A DNA stretch of 32,797 bases from Candidatus Omnitrophota bacterium (lineage in GTDB: Bacteria > Omnitrophota > Gorgyraeia > Zapsychrales > Zapsychraceae). The DNA lies in NCBI GenBank assembly GCA_016212005.1, contig JACRHP010000028.1, positions 1 through 32,797 on the forward strand, in the 5' to 3' direction. Both the position numbers and the translations under genes were made by a program. Below the pieces are notes generated by a model, which saw only the letters and a list, made by a program, of their open reading frames with translations, was not told the origin of the DNA and searched no databases. This document shows positions 1 through 10,266 of the stretch, in pieces. Each line of letters starts with the position of its first letter. Within the stretch, counting starts at the first letter, position 1.

Positions 1-33
1 GATTTTCTCCCATTGTTCATCGGTCAATTTCAT
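1..33 (-). CDS. 5' end of an IS5/DUF4096-type transposase, truncated by the window edge
   Basis: Minus strand reads MKLTDEQWEKI with GGAGG about 8 nt upstream of the ATG. It resembles the N-terminus of IS5-like (DUF4096) transposases, but only 11 codons are visible. Confidence 0.45.
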   Translation of the reverse strand, partial: MKLTDEQWEKI

Positions 34-284
34 ATCGGCCTCCAGGTTTTATGTCCCTGAGGCCATTGTATATCCAACATCGACGGTCCGCGACCACCGA
101 TTAAATTATTTCAGACGAACGGTTTTGGGATGACTTCTAGTAGCCACATGCGCTTTGGCAGTAACCATATGTGATTAAATACATATTCTTTTTGTTGGGC
201 AGTATAATGACCGCCCTCACCGAGGACATAACGAAAACATTCTCCTCTCTCGTCGTTAAAAAAAGGATAATGAAATATAAAAGT

Positions 285-602
285 TTAAGAATCGTCATTG
301 TCAATATTATCGTAATAATATCTTAAAGCTATCTGCCGATTAACTTCATCTCGCGCGGCCCTGGCCAAAAGAAAGAAAAACAATGCCCATGCCCAATGGC
401 CATAACAAAAAAATATCAAACTAATAACATAACAAATAAAGATTATCATCGATAACGTAATTGTTCCTGCAATATCAACACCTGCGTTTTTGTTGTCACC
501 CAGCCCATAAAAATCGCTCGAACAACTATAATCTGTCCGTTTGATGGGTTGATTAAGATTATTTAAAGAACGTTGTTGCCGAAATTTGTGGGCGCATAAA
601 AT
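285..602 (-). pseudogene. Possible small membrane protein without a good in-frame start (remnant or frameshifted gene)
   Basis: Open minus frame reads ...HKFRQQRSLNNLNQPIKRTDYSCSSDFYGLGDNKNAGVDIAGTITLSMIIFICYVISLIFFCYGHWAWALFFFLLARAARDEVNRQIALRYYYDNIDNDDS*. It has a convincing transmembrane stretch but no ATG/GTG/TTG upstream of the hydrophobic segment. A nearby ATG is in another frame. Confidence 0.35.
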
Positions 603-617
603 CTTCTTTTTGTTCTA

Positions 618-1733
618 TTAAGAAAACACTGTAATTTTCCGATGCGACTTTCTAAACATTAAGATAGGCAACCCAACTCCGAGTAAAAGAAATGTTGCTG
701 GTTCTGGAATTGCACTTGATTGATCTACCGTCGCAAGATATATTTCCTTGTCGTTCTCGCCCCCTCGCCAAACGATATGATTCCCGAAAATTTTTGGATC
801 AGCATCTCCAAAATTATTATTTGTAAGTTGTGTTACGCTAAATCCATCCCAAAAATAGATTTCTTCATCATTGCCATCAAATCCTACCCACACGATATTA
901 TTGCCAGAAATTTGGGGGGCATTGACATAAAGATTGTGGTGAGGTATTTGATGGATGTTTGAGCCATCGTAATAAAATAGCTCATTGGAATCGGTTTTCT
1001 TCCAGACAATATTATTGCCTGAAATCTGGGGGGTGTAATTACTCCCATTAAAGGTCAATTGGTTGACAGCAAGGCCATCAAAAAAGAAAATTTCCATGTC
1101 GTTGCCATCGAAGCCTTCCCAAACAATTTTATTATTTGATATTTTAGGCTGTCCTACATCTATGCTATTTTGAGTTAGCTGAAAAGTTATAGAGCCGTCG
1201 AAATAGAAAATCTCTCCCGGGTTTGCACCACGCCATGTTATGTTGTTGCCAGATATTCTAGAATTACCATCAGATGTATTATTGTTGGTTAACTGGTTAG
1301 TGGTGGAACCGTTAAAAAAGAAGATCTCATAATCGTTGCCATCATTTGTTTGCCAGACAATATTGCTGCCGGAAACTTGAGGATTAGCACCATTGGCCAG
1401 TTTAGTTGTTGTTAAACCATTATACAAAAATATTTCATGTGGATTAACCGTCGTCTTTTTTTCTCCCCACCAGACAATATTATTGCCTGAAATCTGGGGG
1501 AATAAATCTTCGTAGTGATTATCTGTTAATTGAATTGTGGTTGAGCCATTATAAAAGAAAACTTCTGTATCCTCACCATTGAAATATTGATCCCAGACAA
1601 CATTATTCCCGGATATTTGTGGGTAGGCATCATCCCAGTTATTATCTGTAAGTTGAATGATTGAGAATGGGAGAGCATAGGCATAAGACACAAGAAAAAA
1701 ATTCAAAAACAAGCAAAGTGTCAACTTTTTCAT
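618..1733 (-). CDS. Secreted beta-propeller-like repeat protein with C-terminal PEP-CTERM sorting signal
   Basis: Signal peptide MKKLTLCLFLNFFLVSYAYA. About 8 tandem ~38-aa repeats (QISGNNIVWxGxDGNDxEIFFFDGxxxxQLT). C-terminus SAIPEPATFLLLGVGLPILMFRKSHRK matches the PEP-CTERM layout. The start at 1733 (MKK) is preferred over 1754. Confidence 0.8.
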   Translation of the reverse strand: MKKLTLCLFLNFFLVSYAYALPFSIIQLTDNNWDDAYPQISGNNVVWDQYFNGEDTEVFFYNGSTTIQLTDNHYEDLFPQISGNNIVWWGEKKTTVNPHEIFLYNGLTTTKLANGANPQVSGSNIVWQTNDGNDYEIFFFNGSTTNQLTNNNTSDGNSRISGNNITWRGANPGEIFYFDGSITFQLTQNSIDVGQPKISNNKIVWEGFDGNDMEIFFFDGLAVNQLTFNGSNYTPQISGNNIVWKKTDSNELFYYDGSNIHQIPHHNLYVNAPQISGNNIVWVGFDGNDEEIYFWDGFSVTQLTNNNFGDADPKIFGNHIVWRGGENDKEIYLATVDQSSAIPEPATFLLLGVGLPILMFRKSHRKITVFS

Positions 1734-1838
1734 CACGTTTTTCCTCACAAACATTTTATTATTTTACTAAATTTACTAAAGCATAGCACCGTATCAACAA
1801 GGTGTCAAGACGCCCAAGTCTTTATGATAATACACCGC

Positions 1839-2060
1839 ATGGATACGGCTATTAAACTAAAATTGGCTAAACGCTTACGGCAATTAAGACAGAAATATGG
1901 TTACACTCAAGAAAAACTTGCTGAACTTTCTGGTGTGGACTATAAGCATATTCAATTACTGGAGAGCAGCAATCCCTCTACCGCAAAACTGGATACTATC
2001 GAAAAACTCGCCAAAGCCTTCAAAATAACCCCTTCAAAATTATTGGATTTTAAAAAGTAA
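1839..2060 (+). CDS. XRE-family helix-turn-helix transcriptional regulator
   Basis: LAKRLRQLRQKYGYTQEKLAELSGVDYKHIQLLESSNPSTAKLDTIEKLAKAFKITPSKLL is a canonical HTH_3 fold. Start at MDTAIK (1839). Confidence 0.85.
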   Translation: MDTAIKLKLAKRLRQLRQKYGYTQEKLAELSGVDYKHIQLLESSNPSTAKLDTIEKLAKAFKITPSKLLDFKK

Positions 2061-3080
2061 TTTATCCACCGCCTCATCTACATGCTTCTCCGTCAAATGG
2101 CTGTAGATCATCGTCGTGTCAATGTCCGCATGCCCCATCAATTTTTTGACCGTGGCCAGATCAACGCCTTTCATCACAAGGTGAGAGGCGAAGGTGTGGC
2201 GCAGGGAGTGGACGGTGTTCGCCTCGCCGAAATTCAGCTTCTTGGCCAGAGTTTTATATCTCTTCAGGAGGCGGTTTTTGTAAATCCTGTTTCCGTCCTC
2301 GTCCGGGAACACATACTGGCTGCCGTTGACTTTGGCCCGCTGATCCTTGAGGACCTTCAAAAGCCCGTCGTTAACGGGGATCTCCCGCTCGTTGGTCTTG
2401 GGCGTCCAGTCGTCTTTGACGGCGATCTTTATTTTCCGGCGGTCAAAGTCCACGTCCCGCCATTCGAGGTTTTCCAGCTCGCTTTTTCTCATGCCTGAAT
2501 TGAGAAACGCGAAGAATACCGGACGCAGCCAATCGTCGGACGCTTCCAAAAGCTGTTTGCATTGCTCTTCGGTGAGAAACTTGGGGGCAACGGTAGTGGG
2601 AACCCGGAGCCGGGACACGCCGTCCGTCGGGTTGGCTTTCTGATAACCCCACGTTATGGCCAGACGGAACATCATCCGGAGGACGATCATTTCAGCGTTG
2701 ACCGTCCGGTTTTCCGCGCCTTCCGACTTGCGAAACTGTTTAAAATCCTCAAAGGCTTTCGGCGCGAATTGCGATAATTTTTCCAAGCGGATCGGACTTT
2801 GGGAAAGAAACCTCAAAAAATTATCCAGGATGGCCCCGTATCTTTTCCGGGTGCTCGGGGCGAGGTTGGTTTGGCAATAGGCTTTAAATTCGGAGAGAAG
2901 CTTCTCAAAGGACTGATCGGCTTTGAGAAAGCCCAATTCGTTCTTGGCAAGTTTGACTTCGAGGTCTTTTAAAGCAAGCTCGGCGATCTTCCTGGAACGG
3001 CCAACACCCTTGCGGACACGTCTGCCATTGACCCGATAGTCGATAAAATAGGTGTTCCCTTTTTGACGGAGAGTAGCCAT
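2040..3080 (-). CDS. Tyrosine recombinase / phage-type integrase
   Basis: C-terminal catalytic pattern with LNSGMRKSELENLEWRDVD, HSLRHTFASHLVMKGVDLATVKKLMGHADIDTTMIYSHL, and an N-terminal SAM-like domain. Start at MATLRQKGNTYFIDYR (3080) preferred over 3188. Confidence 0.9.
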   Translation of the reverse strand: MATLRQKGNTYFIDYRVNGRRVRKGVGRSRKIAELALKDLEVKLAKNELGFLKADQSFEKLLSEFKAYCQTNLAPSTRKRYGAILDNFLRFLSQSPIRLEKLSQFAPKAFEDFKQFRKSEGAENRTVNAEMIVLRMMFRLAITWGYQKANPTDGVSRLRVPTTVAPKFLTEEQCKQLLEASDDWLRPVFFAFLNSGMRKSELENLEWRDVDFDRRKIKIAVKDDWTPKTNEREIPVNDGLLKVLKDQRAKVNGSQYVFPDEDGNRIYKNRLLKRYKTLAKKLNFGEANTVHSLRHTFASHLVMKGVDLATVKKLMGHADIDTTMIYSHLTEKHVDEAVDKLLFKIQ

Positions 3081-3081
3081 A

Positions 3082-3609
3082 TTACGGATGCTGGTGAAAA
3101 CCGATTTTTCCCTTCGGCTTTTCGGGCTCTGAAATAAGCCGTTTAATAATTTCAACGATTGCGATAATCTCTTTATCGTGCTTACCAACTTTTTCTTCCA
3201 GCTCCTTCATTCTTTGAGCAAGCTCTTTATGAGTGTTTATAAATTCTCTTAAGCGGATAAAGGTTTTAACAATATGGATGCTTATTTTCACGGCTCTTTC
3301 GCTTTTAAGGACACTGGCTAACATGGCGACGCCGTGTTCCGTAAACGCTCTTGGTCTTACCGTCGAATGCTTCAAGCTTTTGAACCGGTCACAATTTGTG
3401 ACCAGTTCCTTTGTTTCTTCTTCACTTAACCGGAACATAAAGTCCGGGAACCTCTCCTCATTTCGATTAACGGCCTGGTTCAAGACTTTTGTTCCTACAC
3501 CATAAAGTTCCGCCAGATCTCGATCAACCATCACTCTTTGACCACGAATTAAGAATATTCTGCTCTCGACCTCTCCTGATGCTATAAAAACGATTGATTT
3601 CTTATTCAT
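3082..3609 (-). CDS. ORF6N-domain protein
   Basis: IFLIRGQRVMVDRDLAELYGVGTKVLNQAVNRNEERFPDFMFRLSEEE...STVRPRAFTEHGVAMLASVLKSERAVKISIHIVKTFIRLRE is the ORF6N signature. RBS AGGAGACC precedes the ATG. Confidence 0.85.
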   Translation of the reverse strand: MNKKSIVFIASGEVESRIFLIRGQRVMVDRDLAELYGVGTKVLNQAVNRNEERFPDFMFRLSEEETKELVTNCDRFKSLKHSTVRPRAFTEHGVAMLASVLKSERAVKISIHIVKTFIRLREFINTHKELAQRMKELEEKVGKHDKEIIAIVEIIKRLISEPEKPKGKIGFHQHP

Positions 3610-3724
3610 AGGTCTCCTTTAAACAAAAGAAATAAAAAAAGACAATCTCCTCAAATAGAGAAGACTGCCTTATTGGTTTGCTTGACGAAATTCTCGGCCA
3701 CTATTTCCTCGCATCTTCAATCAG

Positions 3725-3817
3725 TCCCGATGCCGATCAATTGTTTTACTTCGTAAAACAGTAGGCATCGGGATAAACTCAATCAGCAATTTACGTTCGT
3801 TTCACTCCGTAAATTGC
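3725..3817. repeat. Pair of hairpins between the recombinase block and the ssrA 3' end
   Basis: TCCCGATGCC(3725-3734)/GGCATCGGGA(3764-3773) encloses TGTTTTAC/GTAAAACA. GCAATTTACG(3786-3795)/CGTAAATTGC(3808-3817) follows. Confidence 0.75.
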
Positions 3818-3922
3818 GATTTCGTTTTAGGCACCATTTGGGCACCAAAGCGTTAAAGAAATAGTAGCAAAATTACAAACTATTGTCAAATAATATATTT
3901 ACAACACATAAAAATAAAGAAG

Positions 3923-4329
3923 TGGAGGTGCCGGGAATCGAACCCGGGTCCTTGGGTCACTGGATATAAGCCTCTACATGCGTAGTCTATCTTTTGGTCT
4001 TACCCTAATTCCTCCGCTAGACAGGATCCTTAGGGCCAGTCTCTAGAGTCTTATTAAAAACGCCGAGACACTCGTTTCTAACCAGCCTGCTAGGGTCCCC
4101 TTGTCAAGCCCGCAGGCGAGACCTGCAAGAGGGCTTAGCTAATTATATAGCTAAGGCTGGTGCAACCGGAAGCATCGGAGCCGCGAAGATCGGGGCCACG
4201 ATGGCTTCAGCTGCCGCTAACGTTGGATCGTTTGCGTTTATTGTGTGCCTGGATTGTTAACGGGGCCGACCAAGCTTCCCCGGCATGCCACCTATACCCT
4301 ACTAACTCAAGTCGAAGCCGATCACCCCC
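3923..4329 (-). ncRNA. ssrA: Transfer-messenger RNA (tmRNA)
   Basis: 5' GGGGGTGATCGGCTTCGAC and 3' GGACCCGGGTTCGATTCCCGGCACCTCCA form the tRNA-like domain (7-bp acceptor with one GU). The tag reading frame begins GCA AAC GAT and its stop lies in the loop of a CTTAGCTA/TAGCTAAG stem. CCA is not encoded. Confidence 0.95.
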
Positions 4330-4383
4330 ATATCTAGAAATGAACGGATACGCAGTGTATGGTTTAGCTATGAAAAAGAACGG

Positions 4384-4609
4384 TTATCCCAAATTTTGCG
4401 AAAGCAAAATTTGCCCCGAAGGGGTTGCACGACAAAATCCGATTAGGATTTTGTCGGCTTGCAAGGTAATCCCAGATTTTTCGTCATAAAATTTTGTGAC
4501 TGCACAAAATTTGGGATGCCCCGCAAAACAGGACAAACTCTCGTTGAGTTTGTCCTTGCGGCCTCTCGCTGTCGCTCGAGGCAGATTTTTCTATCGAAAA
4601 ATCTGGGAC
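4384..4609 (+). repeat. Multi-hairpin repeat, left copy (inverted relative to 5158-5382)
   Basis: Consecutive stem-loops: TTTTGCgaaaGCAAAA, CCCCgaaGGGG, CGACAAAATCCgattaGGATTTTGTCG, GGACAAACTCtcgttGAGTTTGTCC, GCCTC/GAGGC, AGATTTTTCtatcGAAAAATCT. Confidence 0.9.
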
Positions 4610-4646
4610 AATTATAGCTGATTTTTCGATGGGAGGCAAACTTTTC

Positions 4647-5102
4647 TTACCGTCGGGACTTCTTCACCCGCCGGCTCAAGTCGCGCTGGAGATCTTTCTT
4701 TTTAATCGCCTCGCGCTTGTCGTAGGACTTCTTGCCCGTGCCCAGGGCTATCTCGACTTTGACAAACCCGCGATTATTGAAATACATTTTGGTAGGCACC
4801 AGGATCAGGCCGCGCTGGGTGGTGTATCCGAAGATCTTCTTGATCTCTTGTTTATGGAGCAGCAGTCGCCGCGGGCGCTCGGGCTCCTCATTAAGGTAAC
4901 TGGCCTGCCGGTAAGGCTCGATCTGCAGATTATAAAGGAACAACTGGCCTTCGGAAACCCGGGCAAAGCTGTCTTTAAAGTTGACATGCCCCGCCCGGAC
5001 GGACTTGACCTCCCCGCCCTTAAGCTCAATCCCGCATTCCCAGCGGTCGGTGAGGGCATAATCCCGGAACGCCTTCTTGTTGGTCGCGATCGTCTCTGCC
5101 AT
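4647..5102 (-). CDS. smpB: SsrA-binding protein SmpB
   Basis: NKKAFRDYALTDRWECGIELKGGEVKSVRAGHVNFKDSFARV...NEEPERPRRLLLHKQEIKKIFGYTTQRGLILVPTKMYFNNRGFVKVEIALGTGKKSYDKREAIKKKD is canonical SmpB. It lies upstream of ssrA on the same strand. Confidence 0.97.
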   Translation of the reverse strand: MAETIATNKKAFRDYALTDRWECGIELKGGEVKSVRAGHVNFKDSFARVSEGQLFLYNLQIEPYRQASYLNEEPERPRRLLLHKQEIKKIFGYTTQRGLILVPTKMYFNNRGFVKVEIALGTGKKSYDKREAIKKKDLQRDLSRRVKKSRR

Positions 5103-5157
5103 GGCGGGTCAATTATAACACAAAAGGTTCCGCGCTCCCCTAATTTAAATAAGGATA

Positions 5158-5382
5158 TCCCGGATTTTTCGATAGAAAAATCCGCCTCGAGCAATAGCGA
5201 GAGGCCGCAAGGACAAACTCGACGAGAGTTTGTCCTGTTTTGCGGGGTATCCCAAATTTTGTGGCCGCACAAAAGTGTACGACGAAAAATCCAGGATTAC
5301 CTTGCAAACCGACAAAATCCTCGTCGGATTTTGTCGTGCAACCCCTCCGGGGCAAATTTTGCTATTGCAAAATTTGGGATAA
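5158..5382 (-). repeat. Multi-hairpin repeat, right copy (inverted relative to 4384-4609)
   Basis: The reverse complement aligns along its full length with 4384-4609. Stems are nearly identical and most differences fall in loops or are compensated. Confidence 0.9.
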
Positions 5383-5391
5383 TACGAATTG

Positions 5392-5420
5392 TTGACACCA
5401 AAACCCTTTATGGATATACT
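5392..5420 (+). promoter_or_regulatory. Sigma70-type promoter, probably driving tRNA-Leu
   Basis: TTGACA (5392-5397), 17-nt spacer, TATACT (5415-5420). Confidence 0.65.
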
Positions 5421-5469
5421 GGGAACCATCTTTGCGGATTAAAAGGCGGGCCGTGGTACGCTTTGGCCG

Positions 5470-5600
5470 ATTCTGCTTCGCCCCAAAATTTTCATTGGGG
5501 GGCTACGCAGAATAACGCCCCATCATTTCTGTATTGCTTTCGCGTCGAATTTCCGCTCAAGCCTAAAGAGCAAGGCCCGGCGAAATCCAACGCGAAAGCC
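5470..5600. repeat. Two further hairpins in the tRNA-Leu leader
   Basis: ATTCTGC(5470-5476)/GCAGAAT(5507-5513) encloses CCCCAAAAT/CATTGGGG. GCTTTCGCGT/ACGCGAAAGC is the second stem. Confidence 0.65.
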
Positions 5601-5615
5601 TTTGGACGAAGACGG

Positions 5616-5699
5616 GCCGAAGTGGCGGAATTGGTAGACGCGCGGCGTTCAGGGCGCCGTGGGATCACTCCCATAAGAGTTCAAATCTCTTCTTCGGCA
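5616..5699 (+). tRNA. tRNA-Leu (CAG anticodon)
   Basis: GCCGAAG...CTTCGGC acceptor with A73, long variable arm TGGGATCACTCCCA, anticodon loop TTCAGGG, T arm AGAGTTCAAATCTCT. CCA not encoded. Confidence 0.95.
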
Positions 5700-5806
5700 T
5701 TAATTTCCCAGAAGGAAATTAATGCCCCCCCCCACGCTTGTTTTGTCCCAGTAAAGGCAAGCCTTTACTGGGATTAATCCCCGAAATTGCAAAGCAATTT
5801 CAGGGG
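5696..5806. repeat. Three consecutive perfect or near-perfect hairpins 3' of tRNA-Leu
   Basis: GGCATTAATTTCC/GGAAATTAATGCC (13 bp, overlapping the tRNA 3' end), TCCCAGTAAAGGC/GCCTTTACTGGGA (13 bp), CCCCGAAATTGC/GCAATTTC-A-GGGG. Confidence 0.85.
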
Positions 5807-5907
5807 ACGACTTACTATCAATATCAAGGAGCAAAACAGTGGGGACAACCCGAGACATACAAAAATAGTTGTCCAACACAACCGTCGCAGCACAGAAAAG
5901 GAACCAT

Positions 5908-8589
<2,682 letters not shown>

Positions 8590-8619
8590 AAGTGTCAAAA
8601 CCGCATCTTGGAGAAGACC

Positions 8620-10134
8620 GTGATTAAGCTTCCCCTCCGGGCCCAGGCTTTCGCCACACCCCTGTTTTTGTTCCTCGCGAGTTTTCTCCTGCGCTTGGCT
8701 CTGATCAGTAAAGGGCCCTACCACATTGATGGCCTCGGTCTGGCGATCCAGTCCGAAGCCACGCTGGCGATGGGCCAACTCCAGCCCTTCCTGTGGATAG
8801 GGTACACCATGACTTTGCTCCTGGGAACGTTTTCTGTCTGGCTGGCCAAACTGTCAGGACAAAACGACCCCGTCGCGGCCGTCAATCTGATGACGGTGAC
8901 GCTCAGTTCCTTGACCATCCCCACCGCTGGGGTATTCATCAGAAAGGTTCTCAATCCGCAGGCCGCATTCACAGCCTGCGTTCTGCTCTCGGTGTTCCCC
9001 CTGTTCCTCAGCCTTTCAACGTTTGCAAACAGCCATATCCCGACGCTATTCTTCCTGTTCCCTGCGCTGATCGCCTTGACGGAATATAAAACAACAAACC
9101 ATCCGGCAGGCCTTCTCCTTGCCGGTATCCTCCTGGGGCTGACGGGTGCAAGCCGCCTGCAGGACATCGTCCTTCTGTTTGTGCCAATCAGTTGCTTTTT
9201 CTTTATGCCCCTGGAGGGGCGCCGGGATCATGGCCGTCAGATATTGCCGTTCGCGGGACTCTGGGGCTTGGCAGGTCTCACGATTCTACTGGTCTACTTG
9301 CCGATGCAATTGACCAGCGGAACACCGGGTTATCTCCCCTTTTTCAACGCCTATCAAAAGGCGTGCCTGCATACCAACACCTTCCTCCCGAAATTCAACA
9401 TTCACATGATCCAGAAAAGCCTGTTAATTATCAAGAACGAACTCTCTTTTCCGGGAATCGCGGCGGCCGCCGCCGGGCTCGTCCTCATGGGAAGACACAA
9501 ACCAGGAGCCCTGTGCTTCTTTTTGCTCTGGTTCCTCTGCCCCCTGGCCTTTTACGGAAACATCTTCACCGCGACTTCCCGTTACCTCATGCTTTCCCTG
9601 CTACCGCTCATCATCGGCGCCGGGTATGCTTTCTCTTTTCTCCTCTCATCCCAAAACCGGGTCAACCGGATCGCCGCTCTTACCCTGTTTCTATTCTTGA
9701 ACATCGCATTTCTCGTCAAAGCCATCCCCGTCTTGTACTTCCGCCATCAATACGCCCTCACCCCGGATTTTGCCCGATGGGTAGGGACCGTCACCGAACC
9801 GCAGGCGGTCATTGTCGGAGAAGACGAGAATTATTTTGTAAGCCATTATGCGGAACGCGCAACCTTCCCCTGGCCCCACGAGGCCCCGGGCCGCATTGAT
9901 CCGGCCCCCTTCGCCGCCTGGCTCAACGGCCAACTCGCCCGACAACAGCCCGTTTATGTCACCGTCACCAACAACATCAGAGTCCCGGAGGACAGGGATT
10001 TTTATCATTTCCTGAAGAATCATTACCGTTTGACCCTCATCGGCCGGCCCCTCTATGAAGACTGGCACCATTCCACGACCAGCCTTCAAATCGAACGAAT
10101 CTGCTTTTATAAGATTGAAGGCCCCAACCCCTGA
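8620..10134 (+). CDS. Polytopic membrane protein, GT39/ArnT-like glycosyltransferase family
   Basis: Many hydrophobic helices in a GT-C layout with the ASRLQDIVLLFVPI loop. GTG at 8620 with GGAGA upstream is preferred over TTG 8608. Confidence 0.6.
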   Translation: MIKLPLRAQAFATPLFLFLASFLLRLALISKGPYHIDGLGLAIQSEATLAMGQLQPFLWIGYTMTLLLGTFSVWLAKLSGQNDPVAAVNLMTVTLSSLTIPTAGVFIRKVLNPQAAFTACVLLSVFPLFLSLSTFANSHIPTLFFLFPALIALTEYKTTNHPAGLLLAGILLGLTGASRLQDIVLLFVPISCFFFMPLEGRRDHGRQILPFAGLWGLAGLTILLVYLPMQLTSGTPGYLPFFNAYQKACLHTNTFLPKFNIHMIQKSLLIIKNELSFPGIAAAAAGLVLMGRHKPGALCFFLLWFLCPLAFYGNIFTATSRYLMLSLLPLIIGAGYAFSFLLSSQNRVNRIAALTLFLFLNIAFLVKAIPVLYFRHQYALTPDFARWVGTVTEPQAVIVGEDENYFVSHYAERATFPWPHEAPGRIDPAPFAAWLNGQLARQQPVYVTVTNNIRVPEDRDFYHFLKNHYRLTLIGRPLYEDWHHSTTSLQIERICFYKIEGPNP

Positions 10135-10193
10135 CGTCCTTCCTGAATGCGCCCGTCCCAATATCTTTTTCCTTTCCCGGAAAGAATTTCTCC

Positions 10194-10222
10194 TTGCGCA
10201 CGAATTTATTCCGTAATACAAT
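10194..10222 (+). promoter_or_regulatory. Possible internal promoter for aceF-lpdA
   Basis: TTGCGC, 17-nt spacer, TACAAT, ahead of the AAAGGAA RBS and the aceF ATG. Confidence 0.4.
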
Positions 10223-10266
10223 AAACAAGTTTTTATTTTGGTTACGCACAATTAAAGGAATCCCTA

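Noticed and set aside
4160-4489. 109-aa plus-strand ORF over ssrA
   Set aside because: Antisense to tmRNA and runs into the hairpin repeat.
4629-5777. 382-aa plus-strand ORF over smpB, hairpins and tRNA-Leu
   Set aside because: Passes through smpB antisense, the repeat block and a tRNA gene, so it cannot be a real protein.
3725-5806. CRISPR array suggested by repeated palindromes
   Set aside because: No uniform repeat length or regular spacer, no cas genes; the elements are successive stem-loops of differing sequence.
5696-5806. Simple rho-independent terminator for tRNA-Leu
   Set aside because: None of the three hairpins is followed by a convincing T tract, although a termination role cannot be excluded.
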